NCBI GenBank assembly: GCA_008828725.1
Contig: MEHQ01002737.1
Span: 409,651-473,650 of the forward strand
Direction: 5' to 3'
Origin: Saccharina japonica
Lineage: Eukaryota; Sar; Phaeophyceae; Laminariales; Laminariaceae
Length of the DNA: 64,000 nucleotides
In this document: piece by piece, positions 1 to 12,600 of the stretch
How positions within the stretch are numbered: the stretch's first letter is position 1
Layout: each line of letters opens with the position of its first letter
Position numbers and translations under genes: made by a program
The notes under the pieces: generated by a model
The model's input: only the letters and a program-made list of their open reading frames with translations
The model's database searches: none
Told to the model about the DNA's origin: nothing

Positions 1-543
1 GCACCCGAGTAAATGTCCCCCATTGTTAGCTGAACGAGGAATTGATCCCGCCTCTCTCTCTCTCAAGGGATGGTCGTAAGCCCTTGAGGTGGACCATACC
101 AGGCTTTTAAGTGCACGGCAACTTGACACTGGGGTTGCGAAACATAGCTTGTCTCAGATTTTTCTACCACGTATGCTCTGATACGTGCCATATATACCCC
201 ACTGCAAGGCATGCCGCATCCCCTGGTTTTCTACCACGTATGCTCTGATACGTGCCATATATACCCCACTGCAAGGCATGCCGCATCCCCTGGGGAAGGA
301 CTGCCCTCTAGCCTGGGTGTGTTATCAACGAGAACCCCGGCGTGGGACGAGGATACGGGCTAGAAATCCTGACCGAGAATACAAGACAAGTCGAGCATCG
401 CACGCCCTGCTACAACATATTTCCGTCGTTTGACCCCATTTTGATACAACAACTCCATCGCTTGGCTCCATTTTGGGGAAACGCAAAAAACAAAACGCGA
501 TTTCCAAACACACCGAAGTGCAATTCCATGCTCTGTTCTCTAC
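1..543. repeat. CFAP47 intron end with a 67-bp tandem duplication
   Basis: No coding exon is recognised here. A 67-bp unit is present twice, in direct tandem, at about 164-230 and 231-297. Each copy contains CTACCACGTATGCTCTGATA and ends GCCGCATCCCCTGG; the copies are near-identical. The short open frames crossing it are products of the duplication. Confidence 0.6.
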
Positions 544-687
544 CTTGGCCGGCTTGCCCCCCCTGATATTGGCGGACAGGGTGACTCCGTCCAGCCGCAG
601 CTCTTTCGTGGCGCGTAGCACCACCGCCAACGTGCAGGACTGCTTCGGCTGCACCAACCCGCGGACGGGGTGGACGTCCATCCCAAT
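544..687 (-). CDS. CFAP47: CFAP47 exon 19 (last exon inside the window)
   Basis: The exon has 48 codons in phase 0/0: IGMDVHPVRGLVQPKQSCTL, AVVLRATKELRLDGVTLSAN and IRGGKPAK before a GTAGAG donor. It completes the domain begun in exon 18. No further exon can be placed confidently in the leftmost 543 bases, so the gene continues outside. Confidence 0.85.
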
Positions 688-3600
688 CTGTGAGCGGGTG
701 GGTGCAGGTGGGAGGGCATTGCGACCAGAAACGGGGGCAGGAGGAGATTGATTCGAACAGCAGTGTGTATGGACTTGTGCTTAGAGTGGCATCAAGGCCC
801 AGTGAACACTTCACGTCATTTTGCGGGGGGAGGGCACGGCAGAGGGAACTGACACGTCACCGCCCCTAGCATGGATAGGAGGAAATTGCAAAATGGAGCG
901 CGAGTCGGTAATTCAAGCGGCCGCATAAAATGCAGGGGCCTGCACATATCTTCTACAGCATTGTTCAATGCCTATCATACAAAGGGGTAGTTAACATTAT
1001 AATCCCGTAAAACAAATTGTCCAGTGCGACCTGGTAACGGTGCTGACGGACGACTAAATCACCTGCTCTACTCACCTTTGCCTGTCTCACTCAAATCACT
1101 CAAATCATCGCCATAGCCCGTACGAACCACGACTGCTTTCTAGAAGTTTCCCACACAGGAAGGCTTCGTATGGCACCGACCCGGCGTTATGCTACCCCTA
1201 GCCCTGCCAGCCCTCCCCCGCTCTAATCCGTGTGAAGCACGACTGTCGTCTAAAGGTTCCCCACGTCGGACAGATGGTATAGATCATTCCCACTTCGTGA
1301 TCTGTATGATCTGTATGATCTGTATGATCTGTATGATACATATGATATGTATGATCTAGCTCATGCTTCCGGTTGTGAGCCGTATAATCTGTATGATCTA
1401 CAATAGTACACAAGTTTCTTGGGGTTGGATTGGGTCTGTACTACGTATACAGACCCTGCACAACATATCAAGATAGTAAAAATAGGATCTATGGCACACA
1501 CAAAAAACTATTTATTTACCTTTTTTTACCAACAATGTTTGGTCCTATTTACTAGTGTTTACTATGCCCCCCCCGTAATAGACGATCTACGTAGATCATG
1601 ATCTGCCCTACGATATAGGTGTGACAGGTTTCCCACCCCAGGTACACCTTCGTACGGCACTGACCCGGCGCTCTGTTCCCCCCCTAGCCCTGGCCAAACC
1701 ACATCTGTCCTCACCTGCTTCAGTTCAGGCGCATCGACGCAAAACACCGCCGGAGACTTGCCGACATTCTGCAGCGTGACCACGCGCACGATTTCCACTC
1801 CCACCGAAGCCCGCCCAAAGTCCAGAACACTCCCACCAGTAGACATCGTGGAGGTGCCCTTTTCCCCAAGGGGTGGCGGAGAGGAGGCGGCTGCGTTGGT
1901 GTTGGTGTTGGCGGTGGTGGTGGTGTTGTTGCCGCGTTTCCCCGGCGGGACAAAGCGGCAACGAGCCTCGCTCAGCTTACCGGAGACCTCGAGCACCTTG
2001 TCCTGGCCCCCTTCTACCTGAGTGGGGCGTAGGGGGAGGGTGTAGCCGAAGGGTTGGTTGGCGGGGTTAGTCGGGCGCAGCGTACGGGTTATCGGGGGTT
2101 CGCTGGAAGGGTAGCAGACTCTTCCCAGGAGGTGGTGGCTGTGCCGGAGGCACGGGGTGCGCGGGTTTTGCTACGGTATTTCTTGCGCTTGCGTCGCCGA
2201 AACCGGTACCGTAACTCCTCGCACCTGACGCATGCTACGGTAGAGGATGCACCATTTTTTTTTTTCTGAGCGTGATGACTTGAGGAGACTCTTACACCTC
2301 TCACCCAAAAAACGGATTTATATATATGGAGGAGAGTAAAAGTTTGACCCGATGAAAAATCAAATCATATGGCCTAATATAAGAGTACACAACAGAAAAA
2401 TATTTCAAACAAAATAATTAAATTCCGACGAATTTGGGTTAAGGAGCCTTTTGTCATTCAGAAAACGTTTCAGCCAAAAAAAGGTATACCTCTACGACCT
2501 CTATCGTAGCACGCGTCACCTTGAGAACCAAACTTTCGGAAGCTTTGCACCCCGGCTGGGGGGTCCAAACTATCTCGGCGTCCTGTTTTCCCCTAGGGCC
2601 GATGGCGCCCTTCTCCGGGGACACGGTGAACGCTCCCCGGGTTGTCCACGCGAAGGACGCGGTCGAGTTCCCTCCGTTTGTAAGCGTAAGGGGATGCCGC
2701 AGTGTGGACTCCAGGCTTCCTTCTGGGAACTATCGTGGGTACCGAGACGACAGCAAGGGGCAAGAAGTAAAATGGGGACACATCAGCGTTAACGGCGGTG
2801 GCGTGGCTGGGGTGATGGCTATACGCAGGAGCAGTCAAGCGGTAAACGTCGGATGGTGGCTCGTAAGTGGTGGGTTTGTTGCCCTTGTCGGACATCCCGT
2901 TCCGCTGCATGGATAAAAATCGTTTCGCTGTTCAAACGGCGATGGCCAAAACAAACAAACGTAAGGACTCCGCCCAAATTTGTTTCTTTTTTTCTTGTTT
3001 ACCTTCATCTCCACCTCGTCTCTGTCTAGCTCCACGCTCACGGGGACGGTGTGCGCTAGCAAGCTGAATTGCAGAACGGCGCCGCTGTTGATGGACATCT
3101 TCAGCGCCTTTCGGAACACCTATAAAGCATAGCAGGAGAATGCGGGAAACGCACGTGACAGCATTCATTTTGCAGGATGTGGCCTCACTACGTTGGGCCC
3201 AGGACCGGTTAGCGCTCGATTTTCCCCGGAAGAAGCAAGAAACACATACGTAGTTGAATTGAAAGAATGTGGCAAACTAGAATGCCCTCTTAAAGGCGCA
3301 GCTCTACGCAAGCAACATTGGGTACACGAGAGAAAGGCACACTGCTGTTAGCCGAGTGACTGCTGCTGTGGCAAAGTACCTACCAGCAGTACATCAAACA
3401 AGGAATCCTGCCCGCAGGTTTCCTATTGTCACGTTTCCTCGTTTCATGTTGACTCGTGAAGCCTAAGATCCTGTGAAAATCACCCCGCCAACCGTCCGGA
3501 CCCGCCATTAAAACTCAAGGCCGACTACGACATGTTCCTACTTGTCTCTGTCGTCCGCCGACACTCCACCCCTGCCAGTATCACACCGAGTAACATCCAC

Positions 3601-6600
3601 TACTCGTACTCGTATCCCGTGAAGGAGCGCTGGGTTCGGACAGAGGTGCTGCGATCGTTTTTCAGCGCTCGATTTTTCCAGAAGGGGAGGGTTTGCCAAT
3701 ACCGACCAAGGCGTTTTCGGCAAGATCTGGTCGAAACAAAACTCCCGACAAATCAATGTTCGACCTTAAGCTTGACCCCTTAAGAACTTGTCCTACGAAT
3801 ATGGGGACAAACTACTTGGAATTAGTGTGGGACATTTTTTCAGTTCTGAATGGGTTAAAGCACCCTTACCGTTGTCGAGAAACCGAGCACCGAAAAACGA
3901 TCGATACCACCCCTGTATGGACTCGACGCTATTTACCTCTTTACGGTATACCTATTTACGGTATACCTCTTTACGCTATTCATTGCATTCGTTCAATATT
4001 TCCAGCGCTGCATATCATCGTACATATATTTAATAATATATATTTCCAACGCCGCATAGCATCATCGTACACAGGGGTCCCACCTGCTCGGTGTGGCACT
4101 TGAAGTGCACGTCAAACCCCGCCGTGGCCCCCGCGGGAACGACCTGCGCCGGCGGTCCGGTCCCCACGAGCTCGGGCTGCCCTTCGACCCCAACCAGCTC
4201 GGCCAGCACAGCGTGCGGTAAGTTGTTGGTCACGGCGAAGTTGCGCACATTCGCGGAGCCTATGGTCACCTGCCCCAAGTCTAACGTTCGGAAATGAAGG
4301 TCTATCTGCTTTGTTTTTTTTTGTGGATTGGACGGAAAGGGGGTGGGACAGACGCATGCACCGGTAGAGGTGCACCATGTTAATAAGCCGTAAGCCTTCT
4401 GAGGGTGGTCACTTGATTATCTTGATTATAGTATAGGAGCGCTCTACCTCACCCAAAACCTGATTTTAGGGAGGGGGGGGGAAACAAAGTGCTACCATGA
4501 CGAAATCCCAAGGACCAAGTGTCAAATGAAAAAAATATTGGAACACAAGGATGACAGGCCGACCAGTGTGGGGTAAGGAGCTCGACCCTCCAGAAAGCGT
4601 TTCAGCCAAAAAAAGGTATACCTCCTCCACCTCTATCGTCGCACGCGACGACATGCACGTGGTGGGATGGAGGGAGCAGAAGTGGGTGACCAGGTGTGAG
4701 TGGTTGATATATAAACTGTTGTTTTTAATTGACGCAGCAAGCATTTGCCCTGGAAAATGTGGGAGCGGTTCAATGGTTGAAAATGCGGTTGTGAAATCGG
4801 AAGCTAGTCAAAGTGATTCTCCCAAGCTCGAGGCTATTGTCGTGGTGGGGTGAAAAAAACGGCATTCTTGGTTCTACAGTAACGCGGATCAGACACTAAC
4901 TTTATTTTGCTACAGCAGTAGTTTCGCCGAATCCTGAGGCAATTGTCGTATTAGGGTATAGATAAATTGACTTACATATGCACTTCAAGAGAGGCAGTAA
5001 ATACGCCGTGCTGTTTATTAAAGTAGGCCCGAACGTCGGGGAGGAAGGAGGAATACAAGATAACGGGAATGCACGCACATGTTTGGTAGCTTTGACGCTG
5101 TGGTTTTTCAGTCAGGATTTTGGGAGAGGGAGGCAGCTTATTTCCAGTACACACAACAACAGTGAACAACCCTTCCAACTATGTGAATGTGTGGCTTACC
5201 GTAGACAAGTGGGGTATATAAGGTGCACGGCAAAGTAGGGCACACCTCAAACACCATCATCGCTATGTAGCTGGGGTCTCGACCCCAAGACGAGACCCTG
5301 GCGCCCTCGTACGAAATCATAAATAACCACCAAACTACATGCACTGGTATCGTACTACAAATTGACCTTGTTGCAGGACCACAAGCAGCGCATAGGTATG
5401 ATATTTTCCCTTTGGGCCCCTTTTTTTTCCACAATGAAGTGCCAACACCTAGAGAGACAGAGGCATGTCTTGATACTGGCACAGTCATAAAGGCATGTCT
5501 GGGGGGCGTTTGTGCTCCCCGTACAAACCTTCGCAAGCTGTTCCCGCCCTATGGGAGCGGCGCAATCTCTCGTCTCTGCTTGCGTGGCCGGCCTTTGCTT
5601 GAACTTCCTCGTGATGAGCTTGTTGATGTCCGCCTGCTAACGCCGATGTTTTCGTGCTCATCAGTCTGACCGTACATATAAAACAGGTACATTAGGAACT
5701 TTTGTGACCGTCTAAATGCCCCCCTCGCAATTACGATACGACCCTTACATTTAAAATCCTAAAAACAAAAAAAAAACAGCTGTGAGATCGAGGATTATGG
5801 TCGAGGCTCACAATTGCAAGCTGCGTGTGATACTTCGATCGCGCGTACTACGGGTTTTATGCGTTTTTTCGAAGGATGTATATATTCCATATCAGGTATA
5901 TGTGTGCGACCAGACTGGCACACGTTAGCCGACGGATGTTGCGCGGCCAAGAAACGCGCCATCGGCGACCAGCAGGGGGGGGGCGTGAGAATAGCACAGC
6001 AGTGTGCGTCTCGGCCATACTATGCAAGTCTTGGGGACGAACGCTACTGAAATCACGTGTCGAAATCACGCGCGCAGTGCCATCTTTATTATTTTCCCTC
6101 TTTCGCTAAATGAATGTATTATACCCCTCCATTCGTACCTCCATTCGTACCACGAACAACCTACCTATACATATACTATCATTCCTTCCGTGTCGTACGT
6201 AGTAGGATGTGAGAGTGTATCCCATCCACCACTGTTTAATAGTACATCCAAGGGGTTTCCAGGCGACGAGAAAAAAATGGGAAACCGTAGGAGAAGCGCA
6301 CCAACACTGAGGTTTCAGATTTCGTAGGCGGTATGTAATACCTTGACCACTGCAAATGCGTCCGAAACAAGAAGACTAATGCACACCTCGGACAGATCAT
6401 ATATACAATTCGCACTTAATTATCTAGATCGTTCAGGGCAGGTGTATTCCTGATCTGTATGATCTGCTGTGTGATATGTATGATCTGTATGATCTGTATG
6501 GTCTAGCTCAGGTTGGCGGGTGGGAGCCGTACCATCTGTACGATGCAGAACAGGGTTCCTGGGTTAGATCTGTACTACACAGATGCCCCATACATTTTAA

Positions 6601-9600
6601 AACGGCAGGCCAGGATCTAGATGGCGTAGATCGTGACCTTTCTTGCGTGTGAACGCCAAGGGGAACGCTTTTTTCGGGCCTATACGCTGGTGAGGAGGAT
6701 ACATAAGGCGATATCTTCGTAGTCGAGAACACACTGAGAAAAATACCATCACACCTATGTCAGACGAGTTGAAAAATGCCAGGGTTCTCCACGGGTCATT
6801 GACCAGACCCACAGATCGGGTCGAGAAGTTTTTGAAGTCTCACGGGTTGGACCGAGTCATCTCACGTGTCGAATCGAGTCGAGTCGGGTCGGGTCGGGTC
6901 GGTTCTGGTCAGGAGGGTTTCAAACTCTCGCAGGTTAGATCGGGCCACCCTTACACGACCCGACCCGACCTGACCTGACCTGACCCGCGACGTTTGACCT
7001 GGCCCGTGAACACCCCTGACAATTAGGAGGCATTGAGGGGACTGACTAAAGATAATCGACTTATCTGGTACAACCATGTCCCTTAAACCAGGCCAGCGAG
7101 AAGGGTTTCGACCACTACATCGCGTTCGCAAAGCGACAGCAGCGTACCTTGACGTCCGAAGCCCCGCCCCCTTGCCCCTGCCCATTCAGCGGCACGTGCA
7201 AAAACAGCGGCTCGTCTTGAGCTGGTGGGAGCCTGGGCACCGGCTCTTCGCTCTCCATCCACCTGCTCGACCGGTCAAGGGAGAAACTTATCGGTATCCC
7301 TTATTTTATCCCTTCACCGCTTGGAAACCGACTCGTGCCTCGCCCGGAGGAGGCCAGATACTATTCATAATCCACCTGCATACTTCGGTACTTCCTTTCT
7401 TTTTTCTATCGAACGGTATTGCATTTACTCACGTTAGGCGTTGTCCCCGTGGAAAGGTCGACGGGGGTCTCCCGATGTTCGAAGACTTGCTTCATGCTCA
7501 ACCAAAAACACTTTTATCACTGAGCGTTGTCCCATCCAAGCCAACTTTTACTACAGCAGGGCCAACACGGCAGAATCACACCGCAAAGCATATCGGGTGC
7601 GGCTCCAAGCTGGGCAAGCCACCCCTGAAAATATATGTCGCCGTCGTTACGCCCCCATCTTGCTAAGATGATTATGGCCTGTCGCTAGGGACTCGCTTAC
7701 CAGGGTGTTCACACACAGGTGGGCGGGACCCCCCCCCCCCCCCGCCGGTGCACAATATTGGCGTAAAACAAAACTGTTGGAGATGTTGAGCAATGTCTAT
7801 AGCAAACCCCATAAGGTGTCGACAACCTTTCATTTCGGTACACACCCAATTGTGTGCTACATTGTTGAATGTCTTCACGAATATTATTGTGTATGCCCGC
7901 ATTGTACAAGGGGGGGGTCCCGGCTACCTGTGTAGCTGTGGTCAACTTGTGTGAGTTGGTTGATTGGGAGAATTTGGAAAATACAGTACGTAGTGGTTCC
8001 TTTATAGTGTCCGCATGCGCCACAGCCAACAATACCGGCACTATGGCGGCGACCGGTACTACTCAGCATACTGCCACACTGGTTAATCCCATGTGTGCCA
8101 AGCGATCAAACAGGCATTTTAGCGGGCAGCCGGCATTATTCAGCCGGATTTATTGAGGGGCGACTACTGCTGCAGTATATTGTAGGAAATCTAGGTCGGC
8201 GGTCGTAAATCCTCGGTCGCAAAAACCTGGCTAGAAAAGGGGTCCCTACGTAAAGTTTCGCGCGGCGTAAACTGGAAAATTGCATTTACTCGAAATAAAC
8301 TAACTTCCTTCATGACCAGTCCATCAGCCCAGACCAGCCTGCGTACTTCACCCCCCCCCCCTCCGTCCCGGCATCGTAGGGATGCGAGGGTCTATGGTCT
8401 TACGAATACGGCCATGTACGACATAAGTACACCCCCCCCCCCCCGCCTCCCCCGCATGCCTAAGCGCCCCGGTCACACTATTTCCCTCGTACGTGGCTAC
8501 TATTGTCACCTGCCCATTCCCATCTCCACGCCGTTTTCTGGGTCCCGCCAATCCTTGCCCTGTGCTCTGGCGTATCGCACGGCTGCTCTCTCCGCTGCAG
8601 CATTCTCTCGCTTCAGGCGTTGCACCGTCAACCACGCGTCCGAGTCTCGCCTAGATTGTTCACGCAGCGCTAGATCCTTCTCGGGAAAAGACACAAGAGC
8701 CAAACGTACGAGGTGGTCGTGGGAAGATAGAGAGCACTTTCGGACAGGGGAAAAAAAAACAAAAAAAAGCATCGCCCTTGGCACGGCGCACCTGCTTCTA
8801 TTAGCTATTATGAGGGACCATCGTAAATAGGACCTAATATTGTTAGTCAAAATAGGGGAATATATAGGTTTTAGTGCGCACCGCAGGTCCTATTTACTAT
8901 GGTCGCTCGTAATAGTGTACCCAAATGATGCTGTAGCCGTAACGGTATTCCTTTGCATGGGTTATGTGAAGGACAAATGTTTTGCTTGACTGGGTGGTGA
9001 AAGTTTGATTGTATATAGTGAGGAGGATTGTGAGGGATGCCGGGCAGCCCAGGTTTTTTTTTTTAAAGGTGCACGCTTTTTTTGTTTTTGTTCATCCCAT
9101 TGATTGTAGTTGCCCTTGTTTTCTCTCTCCTTCCTATTGTAGTCGCAACTTAGACCCGGGGTCACAAAGTAGGCTCTTCTCCCTTCTCCCCCACTACGGT
9201 TCGTGCCTTGCATTTTCATCGCGAGAAGACTTCGGCCCTTTCTTCCCTTGTCGACTCGCATCGAATAGCATTGCACGTGTAGAATTGGTGAAACTTCGGG
9301 CATTGTAAGGTATATCGGTATTAACAGGTGGGTGGCTGTGTGGGGGGAGGGTATACATATATGATCGCGGTGGGATGTGAGCCCTTACCCCTTCGAATTA
9401 TTTGTACGACATTTCGCGTATATGTGTCGATCGCGCTTGCACCGGGCTAGAAACCCCGCTGTTGCTCGATTTTACCAGGTTGCATGGTATCGGTGGACAG
9501 ACGACAGCGTGTACCAAAATCAACCACCGCCTGCTTCCTCCTTAGACACGCTTTGTTTAACCGAGACATTAAGGAAAACCCATCATGCCCACCAGTCAGA

Positions 9601-12600
9601 TTTGTGAGCACAAAAAAAAACTCGACCAAGTTCCACCCAACGACCCGCCAAGCAGTCACTGGTGCTCCCACCCCTCCCCCCCCGTCTGAGTGACTGAGAC
9701 TCGAACGGCAATTATTTGCTGCAGGCACTCACCTGCATTGAGAAAGTCAGCTTTCTGAAGGCTGCGTCGACCCCTCCCACGCTCCCCACGGTGTGAGTCG
9801 TACTATCCCAGCTGACATATGTTGGCCGATCCATCGCCATACGTAAGTGGAATACGCCAGAGGACGGACGAGAGGTAGGAGCGGTGGGTGGGTGGGTTGG
9901 GTGGGTGGGTCCGTGGGTGGGTGGGCGAATTGTGGTGTGCGTGCATGTTGCGCACGCCTTAGCGTTGAGATGGCTGACAGATAACCCCGGGGACAATTAC
10001 GTGCTTTACCCGATTTGGAGCTACTAAGGAAAGCCAAAGAACAACCCAGGATGGGCAAGGTATCGGGATATTGCATGCGCTTGGAGGGATTGCTCTCGGT
10101 TGAGGGAGTGCGCACATCAGCAACGCTAGAAATATACCTGGTAAGGGGAGAGACCCGGCATACAAGAAGCACGAAACTTCACGCGATAACGCAAGTCACC
10201 CAGGCGCCGTGTTACTAACTGCTCCTTGCGGTGATGGGAGGACTGCGAGGGACAAGGTGATCATACATAAACCATGTTGTATCACATGGAAATAATTCAG
10301 TCTTTACAGCTACCCTGTTGTTATTCCGTCTGTACAGCAGGCTCTCGGATCAACAGTGTCTATACGCTCTTTCACACGAGGCAGTTCCCACCCGCAAAGC
10401 AGTTGACAACGTGCAGGGAAAGGGGTTCTACTGTTGTTGGGAAAAAAAACAACACCAACACGAGTTGTGCTTCTGGAATATAGTCAACACCGAATACCTA
10501 AAAAGCATCGGAGGGAAAAAACTGTCTCCCGTTCTCGCGCTACTCCTCCCCAACACAAGACCCTAGCATAGAACTTTGCGCGACAACTTTAGTCTGCATG
10601 TCGTGCAACACAGACGTTTGATGTTTGTCGACCAGCGCATCATAGGCATCCTTTCAGCCAGTATACCACCTACACCCTCCTACGTATGTACGGTGACCCC
10701 CTTTCCACCTGTTGGTCGCCAGAAGATTGACGGTTTCAAACGGTTTCGGTCGAAGCCACGCCTCTTTCCCCTCCGCCGCTCGCCGGATTGCCGACGCGCT
10801 CTCCGACAGGACAAAGTTGAACTTCGGCTTGAAGTCCGCAGGGAGCATGTCGACGCCTCCAGGTCTGTCAAACGCCACAATAATCGTTTCGTATTCTTAG
10901 GCAGGCGTTTATAGTTTATAGTTTTACTATTTGTAGGGAGGCATGAACGCGTGGATGGGTGCGTGGGGCAGGGCGTCTGGAGAATGGGGGCCGCGCCTAC
11001 AGCAGCAGTAGATTCCCCGTCAGGGACACAACGACGCTACCAAGTGCACACGCTTGGAAACGTTTTTGTTTTTTGTCACAACGATTACATACCGAAGTGT
11101 TGCACTACGTGTGCTACGAGTGAAAAATCTAGAGGCAGCCCAATCACCTCGGTTGCTTCTCGCCCACGGTGGAAGCCTCACCGACCACCCTTATGGGGAT
11201 GACCAAAGCGTCGCCACCGAGGGAGAGCTTGAGGACGCTGCGAAAGTGCCCCAGCTGGGTGGGGCAGAATGTCAGCACCTGAAAACAGCGGAAGGTAGTT
11301 TTGGCGCGTGGCGTAATTTAATACTGTTTGTCGGAGGTATTCATGGAAACGCGGGCGAGCCATATAGGGAAATCATCGTCGTTAGACGAAACAAACTCTC
11401 TAAAATGTGCGAGGGAAACTCTAGTTTTGTTTTAAAGGCCTCAGGCTTGAGAGAGAGGGGACGCAGCAGTGAGATAACATAATATTATCTTCGACCCCCC
11501 GGGGGCATGGCAGTTGCTAGCCCCGCTCACGTGGAGCTTTAGTCAACTTCGCGTGCACTTCGTATCAAACTTCCCATTTTTTTGTCTCTGAATATCGGGA
11601 TCTTAGCTCCGCAGTATGTACAACGCCACACGGAAAATATGTTGCCAACGCTCTGTTCTTGGTCTGTAGTACGTAGAGCGTGCTGTTGCCAAGGTACAGC
11701 AGTTAGAGTGCTCATACGTTCGCTCACCGTGTTTTGGCTCTGCATCGGCTGGAGGAGACCTTTGGACGGGGTGGACGTGAAGTTTGGCGCCTTGGAAATA
11801 TGAAACCTGTACATGTACGGCCGCAACAAAAGCGTAAGAAACGAACCAGCGCGATACGAAGAAGCCTTGGGAAACCTCGCTGTGTGTTCGGTCCGTTCTG
11901 ACGACAAAAAACGACCGGCAAGCGTTTTGCGCTGGTGCCTTGCGGTCCATACCGCTTGCAGCATACCAGTACATCGTTTTTTTTGCCGAATGTGGTATTC
12001 GGTTTCATAAATATGTTTGATCGGTCTCGAGGACATTTTAATGACCCCGGCGTGTGTACTCGTACCGAAATTCCGTGCACAAAAGCGTACTGCATGCCTT
12101 CGTTTTCGTGGTTATCGCTGGGGCCAGGAAACTACGCAAGAGCCAGGCAGAGATAGTTGCACCTGACAGGTAGCTCCCCCGTGTTGTTTATTCCGACGAC
12201 GACATCCCGCCTCTCGTAGCAAGGGCAAGCGCCGAACCTGACCACCCTCTGGGTGACCTTCACTGTCGGCTGCACTCCCTTGCCCGCCACGGAAAGCGAA
12301 ACCGTATCGCCTCTCTTCTCGGCATTTTCAAAGAGAATTTTCCCTGGACGGGGGGGTCAGACGGGCGGACAGGATGGTCAAAATGGTGGCGAGATTATCT
12401 GCCCTGTGCTTGGAACCACGCAGGGGTCAACCTCGCTTGTGTTTCGACGTAAGTTGAGGCTTAGGGGCGGCCATCACACCCCTTTTTCGCCGAAGACAGC
12501 TAAAATGTGACGTTGTTTTGTTATCGCTGTCGGTGGGCACCTTTGGTTAGCGAAGCCAGCGTCGATCGCCAGGCGTTTCTGTCGCTTTGTAGTTACAATC

